A DNA stretch of 64,000 bases, taken from positions 1,426,001 to 1,490,000 of the forward strand of contig OZ255827.1 of the NCBI GenBank assembly GCA_965277625.1, given 5' to 3'. The notes beneath the pieces are model-generated. The model was not told the DNA's origin. It was given only the letters and a program-made list of their open reading frames with translations, and searched no databases. This document shows positions 8,369 to 16,520 of the stretch, piece by piece (the stretch's first letter is position 1; each line of letters begins with the position of its first letter). Source of the stretch: G965195345 sp965277625. GTDB taxonomy: Bacteria > Pseudomonadota > Gammaproteobacteria > CAKMZV01. Position numbers and translations under genes: made by a program.

Positions 8369-9847
8369 TCAACGCATGACGAATGGATCGGGTATGGGAT
8401 CATCCGATGTACGCAACCAGACGGCCTTATTGGTCATATAGGCTTGCATCGCTTGGATGCCGCCCTCACGACTATTGCCTGATAATCCATAGCCCCCAAA
8501 CGGCGCCATGGGTGAAATGGCTCTATAAGTATTGATCCAAACAATGCCTGAACGAATTTGATTAACCAAACGATGGGCGCGGGATAATTTTTGAGTGAAC
8601 AAACCCGCCGCCATACCATAATTTGAATCATTGGCTAAGGCTATGGCCTCAGCTTCGGTTTGAAAAGTTAAAACTGACAACACCGGACCAAACAATTCTT
8701 GTGCAACACAAGGGACTTTTGTCGGCTGTTGGGCGTTTGAGCAATCAATAATCGTTGGTGGATAATAATAACCCGTCCCCTCTATAGCGCTTCCCCCTGT
8801 AACAACTTCGGCCCCCTGATCAATCGATTGCGCTAATAATGTTTCAATTTTTTGGCGCTGGGCCAATGTGCATAAAGGACCCACTTCGGTCTGCATGTCT
8901 TCAGGCGAACCAATACGAATGGACTCAGCTTTTTGTTTGAGTATGGCCACCAGTTTTTCTTTGACGTCGGCGTGCACAATCAAGCGTGATCCGGCAACAC
9001 AACTTTGCCCCGTGGCAGCAAATATCCCAGCGACTTGGGCATTGGCTGCACTGTCCAAATCCGCATCATCAAACACGATAAATGGCGATTTACCGCCCAA
9101 TTCCAGGGTGGTAGTTGCCAAATTTTTAGCGCTGGCTTTGACGATGTGCTGAGCTGTCTCTGGACCACCAGTAAAAGCAATGTGATTAACCATAGGGTGA
9201 CTGACTAAGGCCTCGCCACAATCGGCAAAACCTGAGATGATATTAACCACCCCTTTAGGTATGCCCGCTTGATCAACCAATTCTGCAAATGCCATCATCG
9301 CCGCTGGTCCTTGTTCAGAAGCCTTTAAAACAATGGTGCATCCTGCTGCAATGGCCGGTGCAATCTTCACGGCAGACAAAAACAACTGGCTGTTCCAGGG
9401 CACGATGGCCGCCACAACACCGACGGGTTCTTGTTTGAGCCAGACTTCCATATCAGCTTTATCAATGGGCAAGTGTTTGCCTTCTATTTTGTCGGCAAGC
9501 CCAGCAAAATAGCGATAGTAATCGGCAATGTAGGCAATTTGACTGCTGGTCTCGCGGATGATTTTGCCCGTATCTCGCGTTTCTATGGCGGCGATTTCCT
9601 CTGACCGCTCTAACAGCAAATCGGCTAATTTATACAGTAATTTTCCGCGTGCCGTCGCCGTAGTGGCACGCCATTGGGCACTGTTGAAAGCCTGCTCTGC
9701 GGCGCGTACGGCACGATCAACATCTGCTGGAGACGCTTGAGCCACTTGTGCCCATACTTGTTCGGTTGCAGGATTTAGGCTATCAAATTGGCGACTGCCT
9801 GTTTCAAATTGGCCATCGATGTATTGTTTAAAAAGCGGTAGGGTCAT
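8369..9847 (-). CDS. Aldehyde dehydrogenase (NAD(P)-dependent)
   Basis: A 492-residue class 1/2-type aldehyde dehydrogenase. The catalytic set is visible: N152 in IVPWNSQL, E249 in TLELGGKSP and nucleophile C283 in GQSCVAGSRL. The cofactor-binding FTGGPETAQHI segment (about 225-235) is also present. The family oxidises an aldehyde to the acid with NAD(P)+. It is the last gene of the five-gene minus-strand cluster, starting 40 nt after the luciferase-like gene stop. A reasonable role is oxidising an aldehyde or semialdehyde released by the monooxygenase and hydrolase steps. The sequence gives no basis for naming a substrate. Confidence 0.85.
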   Translation of the reverse strand: MTLPLFKQYIDGQFETGSRQFDSLNPATEQVWAQVAQASPADVDRAVRAAEQAFNSAQWRATTATARGKLLYKLADLLLERSEEIAAIETRDTGKIIRETSSQIAYIADYYRYFAGLADKIEGKHLPIDKADMEVWLKQEPVGVVAAIVPWNSQLFLSAVKIAPAIAAGCTIVLKASEQGPAAMMAFAELVDQAGIPKGVVNIISGFADCGEALVSHPMVNHIAFTGGPETAQHIVKASAKNLATTTLELGGKSPFIVFDDADLDSAANAQVAGIFAATGQSCVAGSRLIVHADVKEKLVAILKQKAESIRIGSPEDMQTEVGPLCTLAQRQKIETLLAQSIDQGAEVVTGGSAIEGTGYYYPPTIIDCSNAQQPTKVPCVAQELFGPVLSVLTFQTEAEAIALANDSNYGMAAGLFTQKLSRAHRLVNQIRSGIVWINTYRAISPMAPFGGYGLSGNSREGGIQAMQAYMTNKAVWLRTSDDPIPDPFVMR

Positions 9848-9887
9848 AGCGTTGTAAGGAGATTGGCTTAAGGTTAAAACGATCGGA

Positions 9888-10928
9888 TCACTCGGTAAAT
9901 GCAGGCATCACTTGTTCGATGAAGCGCTTGAGCGAAGCGCGTTTACGGGCAAAGCTCATACTACTGTCAACCCAGTAAGCATACTCATCATAACCTAGGT
10001 CTTGACAAGCTTTCAACCGCTTTATCACTGTCTCAGAATCACCAATGACTTGATTTTTTAACATCAACTCCGGACTGTACATGGGGTGCTGGTCCATCTC
10101 TTCTTGGCTTAAAGGTTGAATGAGCCCTTGACTAACGGGTCGCTTGTTTAAGAACCATGCGCCAAAGTAGTTATAAAATCGATTGATTTCTTGCGCGGCC
10201 ACTTGCGTATCTTTGTCGTCTTCTGAAACATAGGTATGGCGCAATAACATGATTTTGGGGCGCGGTATGGCGGGGAATTTCTCTACGGCCTGGACAAAAT
10301 GTCGCATCAGCAGTTGGACCTCTTCATCGCCATTCCATAGGGGCGTGACTTGGACATTACAACCTTGCTCAATGGCAAATTCATGACTGTTGGGATCTCT
10401 GGCTGCCACCCATAGAGGCGGATGGGGCTGCTGTAAGGGTTTGGGTGACGATGTGGTTTTGGGGAATTGCCAAGTTTGACCCTCATGGGCATAATCACCT
10501 TCCCACAATTGCTTGATGGCAGGAATCATTTCACGCATGCATTGACCCGCTGAAAAAGCATCCAAGCCTGGCTTCAGACGTTCATATTCAAAGGCATAAG
10601 CCCCCCGAGCAATACCGATTTCCAATCGCCCTTGGGTGATCAAATCGCACATGGCTGCTTCGCCAGCCAACTTAATCGGATGCCAAAATGGCGCCACAAT
10701 GGTCCCTGTGCCTAAGCGCACCTGTTTGGTTCTATGGGCAAGATCGACAATGTTCAAAAAAGGGTTCGGCGTGATCGTAAAATTCATGCCGTGATGCTCA
10801 CCTGTCCAAATCGTGTGCATGCCCGCATCGTCTGCCATTTGGCATAACTCAACCATTTCTTGATAGAGCTGGTCTTGTGGCGTTTCTGGAGACAATCGCT
10901 CCATATGAACGAATAATGATAATTTCAT
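9888..10928 (-). CDS. Luciferase-like (LLM class) flavin-dependent monooxygenase
   Basis: I start this gene at the ATG at 10928 (MKLSLFVHMERL), 10 nt after the flavin-reductase stop and preceded by GAGAAAA. An earlier in-frame start at 10991 would run inside the previous gene. The 346-residue product has the LuxA/LLM TIM-barrel features: WTGEHHGMNFTITPNP, RLGTGTIVAPFWHPI, GRLEIGIARG and PPLWVAARDP. Such enzymes use FMNH2 made by a partner reductase to oxygenate substrates; relatives include luciferase, RutA and alkanesulfonate monooxygenase. The adjacent reductase supports a two-component oxygenase. The substrate is unknown, and the cluster context suggests C-N or C-C bond oxidation of a nitrogenous compound. 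Confidence 0.85.
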   Translation of the reverse strand: MKLSLFVHMERLSPETPQDQLYQEMVELCQMADDAGMHTIWTGEHHGMNFTITPNPFLNIVDLAHRTKQVRLGTGTIVAPFWHPIKLAGEAAMCDLITQGRLEIGIARGAYAFEYERLKPGLDAFSAGQCMREMIPAIKQLWEGDYAHEGQTWQFPKTTSSPKPLQQPHPPLWVAARDPNSHEFAIEQGCNVQVTPLWNGDEEVQLLMRHFVQAVEKFPAIPRPKIMLLRHTYVSEDDKDTQVAAQEINRFYNYFGAWFLNKRPVSQGLIQPLSQEEMDQHPMYSPELMLKNQVIGDSETVIKRLKACQDLGYDEYAYWVDSSMSFARKRASLKRFIEQVMPAFTE

Positions 10929-10938
10929 AGAATTTTTC

Positions 10939-11883
10939 TCATCGATTGTAATGTACTTCCCCTTTGGACTCATCGCCAAAATAAACGCCATAATTTTGGA
11001 GTTTATGCTCGTCTTGATAGCGTTTTAAGATGCTTTGAATGGCTTTGTCTGGCACCTGCTTTATCGGCAAAGCATCGAGGGCGATATATTCCCCCCATTG
11101 GCTTTGAGTAGAAAGTGCGGCACAACGATAAAATATCTCTTGGCAACGCTCTGCATGATTGTGGTAAACCGAATAAATGAATCCGATTTCTGCATTTTCT
11201 GACACATCAGCCAATAGTTGCTTCAACAATTCCATGGCTCTTTTACCATCTAAGGTATCAAACGAGGGTAAGTCATAATAGGGCGGCTGATCGGACGATT
11301 GGTTTTTTTGCATCAGCAATTTACCATGACTTTCTATCAAAGCGGTGATTTTGATTTTAATGCCTGAGGTGAGGGCTGAAACTGCGGCTTCACTCATACC
11401 TAAGGTGAAGAATTTGCCTCGCGCAAAGCCCAAGCCTTGCAACGCATTGTAGGTAAAATTAACGACCTTACCAATCACAATATAGTGATCCCCCGCCTCT
11501 ATCACTTGGCTTATTTCACAATCGAAAAAAGCACTGTTGCCCTCAATGATGGGCGAGCCTAAGTCGCTCCATGACCAAGCAACATTTGCAAAACGCGCTT
11601 CTACAGAACGCGAAAAAGTGATCGCCAAATCTTGTTGTTGCTCTGATAGGATATTGATAGCAAATCGTTTGCCTTCGGTATAGTGCTTGAGGTGCATCGA
11701 GCTTTTATCGACACAATAGAGTATTAAAGGCGGTGTCAGCGACACACTGGTGAATGAATTTGCGGTAAAGCCAATGGGCTGTTGTTGGTCATCGACGCTG
11801 GTCACGATGGTGACGCCGGTCATGAAGGTGGAGAATGCGCTGCGCAATTCGGCAAAAGGATTTTGTTGATTTTGCTTAGTCAT
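10939..11883 (-). CDS. Flavin reductase domain fused to a degenerate Nudix-like domain
   Basis: Residues about 10-165 form a flavin reductase of the RutF/HpaC type: FSTFMTGVTIVTS, GFTANSFTSVSLTPPLILYC and a C-terminal GKFFTLG. It should supply reduced FMN to the luciferase-like monooxygenase encoded next. Residues about 172-314 are an extra domain beginning IKITALIESHGKLLMQ, which looks like the first strands of a Nudix fold. The segment where the Nudix box would lie (about 205-229, LPSFDTLDGKRAMELLKQLL) lacks the glutamates of GX5EX7REUXEEXGU, so hydrolase activity is unlikely. That half may bind a nucleotide or regulate the reductase. Plain flavin reductases of this family are about 160-190 residues, so the fusion is real in length terms. 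The Nudix assignment is my inference. Confidence 0.75.
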   Translation of the reverse strand: MTKQNQQNPFAELRSAFSTFMTGVTIVTSVDDQQQPIGFTANSFTSVSLTPPLILYCVDKSSMHLKHYTEGKRFAINILSEQQQDLAITFSRSVEARFANVAWSWSDLGSPIIEGNSAFFDCEISQVIEAGDHYIVIGKVVNFTYNALQGLGFARGKFFTLGMSEAAVSALTSGIKIKITALIESHGKLLMQKNQSSDQPPYYDLPSFDTLDGKRAMELLKQLLADVSENAEIGFIYSVYHNHAERCQEIFYRCAALSTQSQWGEYIALDALPIKQVPDKAIQSILKRYQDEHKLQNYGVYFGDESKGEVHYNR

Positions 11884-11895
11884 AATCTTGGTATT

Positions 11896-12744
11896 TTAAA
11901 CTTTATTGAAGGCGTTGTTGCGCCTGGTGATGGTTTGAAGCGCATGGTTAACGCGATTGGCAGCCGTTAAATGAACCATATGTCCGTGGCCAACAACTTC
12001 GACGCTTCGCCCCTGTGGTATTTCCCCAGCAATGGCTTGTGCCATGGCGGGTGTTGAGTTTTTATCTTCACTGCCCGTTAATATTAGGCTGGGACACTGT
12101 ATGGCGCTCAAACCGCTCGTATAGACGTCATCACCTGTGGCAAAAGCCTCATAAGCCATAGCATAGCCGCTTTTTTGATTGGCCTCGAGCCACGACTGAA
12201 CCGCTTTGTAAATGTCTCGAGTTGAAACATCTAAGCTTGACCATTCACCAAACCATCGCTTAAGGGGCGCGTTAGGGTTCCAATCATTTGATCGCAATTG
12301 CTGAGCGCGTTGCTCTACAGCTGCACGATCGGCTTTTGATCGACAATAGACCGCATTCAAAGCAGATAATGACCATAATCTGTCAGAAAACTGGGTTGCA
12401 TAACTCAGGGCGATCAGTGCACCCATCGAATGCCCGACCAAATGAAATTTGGGCAGATCTAATTCACCAATGCACTGCGACAACCACGCGACGTAATCAC
12501 TAACCGATAAAATTTGCCCTGCCCGCCAATTTAGTGGTGCCGAATCCCCATGACCTGGCATATCCAAAGCATACACACTATTTGTTTCAGCCAATAGATT
12601 TATTTGGGGTAACCATGCTTCGAGCCTTAGCCCCACCCCATGGATCAATACAATCGGCTCTCCAGCCCCTGTGTTGTGGTAGGCAAGACCTAATGGTGTT
12701 TTATAGCGCGGCAGGGTTGTCTGCATCAAATTTTGCTTCACCAC
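11896..12744 (-). CDS. Alpha/beta-fold hydrolase (RutD-like position)
   Basis: A 282-residue alpha/beta hydrolase with the catalytic triad visible: S106 in the nucleophile elbow VGHSMGAL, D227 in TGSEDKNS and H255 in VGHGHMVHL. The oxyanion-hole segment LIHGVG is at 34-39. Its place beside a luciferase-like monooxygenase and flavin reductase recalls RutD in the Rut pyrimidine pathway, where it hydrolyses an aminoacrylate or carbamate product. The start is uncertain. Tandem GTG codons at 12744 and 12741 follow AGGAG closely, while ATG 12726 lies about 19 nt from it; all three overlap the previous gene's end. It is cytoplasmic, with no signal peptide. The substrate is unknown. Confidence 0.8.
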   Translation of the reverse strand: MVKQNLMQTTLPRYKTPLGLAYHNTGAGEPIVLIHGVGLRLEAWLPQINLLAETNSVYALDMPGHGDSAPLNWRAGQILSVSDYVAWLSQCIGELDLPKFHLVGHSMGALIALSYATQFSDRLWSLSALNAVYCRSKADRAAVEQRAQQLRSNDWNPNAPLKRWFGEWSSLDVSTRDIYKAVQSWLEANQKSGYAMAYEAFATGDDVYTSGLSAIQCPSLILTGSEDKNSTPAMAQAIAGEIPQGRSVEVVGHGHMVHLTAANRVNHALQTITRRNNAFNKV

Positions 12745-13324
12745 GCTCCTTTTTAAGATCCTCTATGTCTTGATAGCGATCACCGATACGGTGATGCGGC
12801 CGTCCACCAATAGAAGCCCCCAATGCCACAACCAGTTCATCCGCCGCTGGTGCATCGGGTATGGACAATTGAATGGTTAAATAATGCGAACGACGACCCG
12901 CATCATGTTTATCCATTAATGGAATCATGATGGGCGCGTTGGCACCACCTCGGGTATTGCAGAAAGATAAATACGATTTAGCGCCTACGGCCTCACGGTA
13001 AAAATTGCCAAAGCGCAAGGTATGAATGATCGCTGAGGCGTGTTCTACTTCACCATTTAAGCCAACGACCGCGGACTTTCCATAGGCTTCAACCTTATCG
13101 CCGCCACCCGCCGTATCAATAATCATTTGGGTCAATTTTTCGCCCAATATTGGTCCAACTGCATGGATTTCTGGTTTTAAATTCTCCACAAATCCTCGCC
13201 CTGCCCAAGGATTCTCTATGACAGCAACAGCCGCAATGAGTATGAGGGGCGGATTGGCAGATTTTCCGCCTTCTATGTGCGTTTCTTCAATGTGACAAAG
13301 GGTTTTTCTGATTTTTACTGACAT
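12701..13324 (-). CDS. DUF1185 / amino acid synthesis family protein (PF06684-type)
   Basis: The 207-residue protein matches my recollection of the DUF1185 family: VKIRKTLCHIEETHIEGG at the N-terminus, ENPWAGRGFVENL, a glycine-rich AGGGDKVEAYGKSAVVGLNG, and the late ASIGGRPHHRIGDRYQD. From memory, structures of this family show a variant of the Bacillus chorismate-mutase fold, and an amino-acid-metabolism role was proposed from context. No enzyme activity is established that I know of. It is first in the five-gene cluster, with an imperfect palindrome about 40 nt upstream. Its end overlaps the alpha/beta hydrolase gene by up to 44 nt, so the two are probably translationally coupled. Confidence 0.75.
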   Translation of the reverse strand: MSVKIRKTLCHIEETHIEGGKSANPPLILIAAVAVIENPWAGRGFVENLKPEIHAVGPILGEKLTQMIIDTAGGGDKVEAYGKSAVVGLNGEVEHASAIIHTLRFGNFYREAVGAKSYLSFCNTRGGANAPIMIPLMDKHDAGRRSHYLTIQLSIPDAPAADELVVALGASIGGRPHHRIGDRYQDIEDLKKERGEAKFDADNPAAL

Positions 13325-13362
13325 AATACATTTTATTGGTTAGAAATCGTTAAATTAAGCGT

Positions 13363-13377
13363 GTGACATTATGACAC
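13363..13377. promoter_or_regulatory. Imperfect palindrome upstream of the DUF1185 operon (candidate operator)
   Basis: The bases GTGACATTATGACAC form a 15-bp near-palindrome (GTG-N-CAT-N-ATG-N-CAC) about 39 nt upstream of the DUF1185 ATG, in the spacer shared with divergent bamD. Read on the minus strand it contains CATAAT, which could act as a -10 element, so repressor binding there could block transcription. No regulator gene lies beside the cluster. The role is inferred only from symmetry and position. Confidence 0.35.
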
Positions 13378-13497
13378 CACAGCCTTTGATGGTGTTATTT
13401 TAATTCATTAGAATAGGCGGCGAATATTATTATTAAAAAGACTCAAACTGGGTCAACTTGTCGGCGTGAACTTATATCCACCAACCTTTACAAAGTG

Positions 13498-13503
13498 TAT
13501 AAT
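13498..13503 (+). promoter_or_regulatory. Putative -10 box immediately upstream of bamD
   Basis: A perfect TATAAT ends 8 nt before the bamD ATG at 13512. Transcription from it would begin at or within a base or two of the start codon. No clear -35 hexamer is seen at the usual spacing. Confidence 0.4.
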
Positions 13504-13511
13504 AACGCCAC

Positions 13512-14252
13512 ATGAAACGCCCCTTAATATTCAGTTTTTTCTTGCTATTTAGCCTATTTTTATATGGCTGTACTTCAATTCCTGATTACGATGGCACCGA
13601 TGGTGAACTCTATACAGATGCCCGTGAAAAATTAGAATTGGGCGATTACAGCGATGCGATTGAAGCCTATGATTTTCTCCAATCGAAATTTCCCTACGGC
13701 GTTTTTTCAGAGCAAGCATGGTTAGACAAAGCTTATGCTTGGTTTTTGCTCGATCGTAATGATACAGCCAGTCTTGAATTACGCGAGTTTTTACGCAATT
13801 ATCCCGGTCATAAACACTCTGATTATGCTTATTTCCTACTGGCTTTATTACAGGAAGCGAGTAATTTCAGTATTAATAATGAATACATAAATGATCCCGC
13901 CCGAACCGATGTGTCCTCGGTTGCAGAAGCGCTCAGACGCTATAAAATTATTTTGGAAAAATATCCCGATAGCCCTTATGTGGCACCAGCCAAACAGCGC
14001 ATTCCTGTTTTACGAAATCGTTTAGCGCGACATGAGTTGTACGTGGCAAATACCTACTTCGACAGAAAAGCGTGGGTGGCGTCCATCAATCGCGCAACAA
14101 ATATCATCGACACTTATCCTGATACCGTTCACGCTCGCTATGCCCTGTATTTATTAAAAGATTCTTACCTTGAACTGGGGCTAACAGACGTTGCCAACGA
14201 TGTGGAAAAGGTCATTGAGCATAATGCAGATAATATGCCAGCGCGCAACTAG
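13512..14252 (+). CDS. bamD: Outer membrane assembly lipoprotein BamD
   Basis: A 246-residue lipoprotein with a hydrophobic signal and lipobox LYGC (lipidated C20), followed by tetratricopeptide-like helical repeats: DAREKLELGDYSDAIEAYDFLQSKFP, then AWLDKAYAWFLLDR, then SLELREFLRNYPGHKHSDYA. These are the hallmarks of BamD/ComL, the essential BamA partner that folds beta-barrels at the outer membrane. The length matches E. coli BamD. The ATG at 13512 is the only possible start: in-frame TAA codons lie at 13500-13505, and the lipobox position needs it. There is no Shine-Dalgarno and a TATAAT box is 8 nt away, so a leaderless mRNA is possible. Confidence 0.92.
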   Translation: MKRPLIFSFFLLFSLFLYGCTSIPDYDGTDGELYTDAREKLELGDYSDAIEAYDFLQSKFPYGVFSEQAWLDKAYAWFLLDRNDTASLELREFLRNYPGHKHSDYAYFLLALLQEASNFSINNEYINDPARTDVSSVAEALRRYKIILEKYPDSPYVAPAKQRIPVLRNRLARHELYVANTYFDRKAWVASINRATNIIDTYPDTVHARYALYLLKDSYLELGLTDVANDVEKVIEHNADNMPARN

Positions 14253-14468
14253 ATGGAGGTGCCGTCGAAATGTACGCGCACATCTAACTGATAAAATAAT
14301 GAACTGCATCTTAACAGGATTGGCCGTCGCTCAATGAAACATAAAACCTTGCAACTCATTGAAAACCAATTCAAATGTGGGGTAAAATCCGTTCATACGT
14401 ATTCTTAACTATAACCGAATAATTTCATCATCTTTTCATCAATCATTGACTTGATTAAGGAGCAATAA

Positions 14469-15935
14469 ATGGCAAAGCAATTAACAACCACTGGCGGCAA
14501 TCCCGTTGCAGATAATCAAAACAGTTTAACCGCTGGCAATCGTGGCCCAGTCACTCTCAACGATTACCAATTGATTGAAAAATTGGCACACCAAAATCGC
14601 GAAAGAATTCCAGAGCGCGTGGTTCATGCTAAAGGGTCGGGCGCTTATGGGACTTTAAAAGTCAACGCTGACATCTCTCAATACAGCAAAGCAGATTGCT
14701 TGCAAAAAGGCAAAAAAACTCGTGTTTTAGCACGTTTTTCGACCGTTGCAGGTGAACGCGGTGCAGCCGATGCAGAACGCGATGTGCGCGGATTTGCCCT
14801 GAAGTTTTATACCAACGAAGGTAACTGGGATATGGTCGGTAACAACACGCCTGTATTTTTTGTGCGCGATCCTCTCAAATTTCCTGATTTTATTCATACC
14901 CAAAAACGCCATCCTAAGACGCATATGCGTAGCAATACAGCAGCATGGGATTTCTGGTCTTTGTCGCCCGAAAGCTTACATCAAGTCACCATCTTAATGA
15001 GCGATCGCGGACTGCCAAAAAATTACCGTCAAATCAATGGCTACGGCAGCCATACTTACAGCCTCATCAATGCTAAAAATGAACGCTTTTGGGTCAAATT
15101 TCATTTTAAATCAATGCAAGGCCATGCACACTACACCAACGCTGAAGGTGCTGAACTGGTTGGACAAGACAGAGAAAGCGCTCAACGCGACCTGTTCCAC
15201 AGCATTGAACAAGGCAATTGCCCACAATGGCGTTTTTGTATTCAAGCCATGCCTGAAGCCGAAGCGGCTGATTACGAAGCCCGTACTGGCATCAACCCCT
15301 TTGATTTAACCAAAGTCTGGCCGCACAGCGACTATCCTTTGATTGACGTTGGTGTCATGACTTTAAATGAAAATCCTGAAAATTATTTTGCTGAAATTGA
15401 GCAATCATCATTTTCACCTTCAAATGTCGTTAATGGTATTGGGGTTTCGCCTGATAAAATGCTTATTGCACGGGTATTCTCTTATGCCGATGCGCACCGC
15501 TATAGAGTTGGGACGCATTACGAATCCCTACCAGTCAATCGTCCCATCAATGAGACCAATCACTATCATTTAGATGGCAGTATGCGTTTCGATAGCCCCA
15601 AAGGTGGGGATGCTTATTACGAACCCAACAGTTTCGATGGTCCCAAAGAAAATGCGGACTATGCAGAGCCTCCATTGGCAGTGAATGGCACAGTTGATCG
15701 GCACGATCATCGCATTAACAATGATGATTACACCCAAGCGGGCAATCTTTATAGATTGTTTGATGACGGTCAAAAACAACGTTTATATGCCAACATTGCA
15801 GATGCTATGGATGGTGTTCCAAACGAAATCATTGAGCGTCAATTGGCTCACTTCAGCAAAGCTGACCCAGCCTATGGTGCGGGTGTGGCTGATGCGGTCA
15901 ACAAAAAGTATGGTCTGAACGTTAAGGCGTCTTAA
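14469..15935 (+). CDS. katA: Monofunctional heme catalase
   Basis: A 488-residue small-subunit catalase degrading hydrogen peroxide. Catalytic H53 lies in RIPERVVHAKGSGAYG and the active-site asparagine in MVGNNTPVFFVRDP (about residue 126). The proximal heme tyrosine is in the signature RVFSYADAHRYRVG, and RFSTVAGERGAADAERDVRGF is typical of the clade-3 type. There is no signal peptide. AAGGAG at 14457-14462 is well placed before the ATG. It is followed by a strong intrinsic terminator, and a 216-nt gap separates it from bamD, so it is likely monocistronic. The katA symbol is by family; the clade is not proven. Confidence 0.93.
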   Translation: MAKQLTTTGGNPVADNQNSLTAGNRGPVTLNDYQLIEKLAHQNRERIPERVVHAKGSGAYGTLKVNADISQYSKADCLQKGKKTRVLARFSTVAGERGAADAERDVRGFALKFYTNEGNWDMVGNNTPVFFVRDPLKFPDFIHTQKRHPKTHMRSNTAAWDFWSLSPESLHQVTILMSDRGLPKNYRQINGYGSHTYSLINAKNERFWVKFHFKSMQGHAHYTNAEGAELVGQDRESAQRDLFHSIEQGNCPQWRFCIQAMPEAEAADYEARTGINPFDLTKVWPHSDYPLIDVGVMTLNENPENYFAEIEQSSFSPSNVVNGIGVSPDKMLIARVFSYADAHRYRVGTHYESLPVNRPINETNHYHLDGSMRFDSPKGGDAYYEPNSFDGPKENADYAEPPLAVNGTVDRHDHRINNDDYTQAGNLYRLFDDGQKQRLYANIADAMDGVPNEIIERQLAHFSKADPAYGAGVADAVNKKYGLNVKAS

Positions 15936-15954
15936 AGACTGATTCCTGCACTAG

Positions 15955-15977
15955 CCCGCTCTTTTCTGAAGAGCGGG
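15955..15977 (+). terminator. Intrinsic terminator of the catalase gene
   Basis: A perfect 9-bp stem, CCCGCTCTT paired with AAGAGCGGG, closes a 5-nt loop (TTCTG) 20 nt after the catalase stop. It is followed by TTTAGT. The T tract is short, but the GC-rich stem and position are convincing. Confidence 0.8.
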
Positions 15978-16099
15978 TTTAGTATAATTGGGCACAGTTC
16001 GCTGCCTATCTCATAGATTATGAATGCGCCGCTTGTTAGCGAACGTTATGGTTTATTGTTTAAAAAATTCAATGGCAATTGCTTAGCGCAATTGACTAA

Positions 16100-16492
16100 T
16101 CAATATTTAAAGACATCCTGACAACCACCCCAATTGCGCATTTGGCTTGAAAGTGCCAAGACATCAGGTAATCGGCGCCAACGGTTGTGAAAAAACACCA
16201 TGGGACATTGACGATTGTCGGGTAGGATATCAACCAAAACATCCCATTCACCCACCGAATCATAAGGCGGGTATTTACCGCCTTGAATGTCACCATAATG
16301 TTTTGAGCCCTTCTCGCTTTGAATGCGTTTGATTTCCTGACTAAAATAGGCATCAGGATCAATCCAACGCTTTGTTTGTTCGGAATAAACCTCAACCTTT
16401 CCGCCGTTTAGGCGATCTTCGCCATCTTCCATGGCCCAGGCGGTTGACGCCAATGTCATGCTTAGAAAAAGCCCTAAAATACTAATTTTCAT
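16100..16492 (-). CDS. Small secreted protein of unknown function (130 aa)
   Basis: A clear signal peptide (MKISILGLFLSMTLASTAWA, cleavage after AWA) precedes a mature part of about 110 residues with many aromatic and charged residues. The mature part has two cysteines (NRQCPMVF and GGCQDVF) that could form a disulfide in the periplasm. I do not recognise a domain. It is the last gene downstream of purL, 28 nt after another small secreted protein, so the pair may be co-transcribed and related in role. The sequence gives no function. Confidence 0.6.
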   Translation of the reverse strand: MKISILGLFLSMTLASTAWAMEDGEDRLNGGKVEVYSEQTKRWIDPDAYFSQEIKRIQSEKGSKHYGDIQGGKYPPYDSVGEWDVLVDILPDNRQCPMVFFHNRWRRLPDVLALSSQMRNWGGCQDVFKY

Positions 16493-16520
16493 ACAAAACT
16501 CCTAGTTGATTACCACCGAA

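Noticed and set aside
8369..13324. Naming this cluster as the rut pyrimidine pathway
   Set aside because: The analogous genes are only class-level matches; RutB, RutC and RutE are missing and DUF1185 and the aldehyde dehydrogenase are additions.
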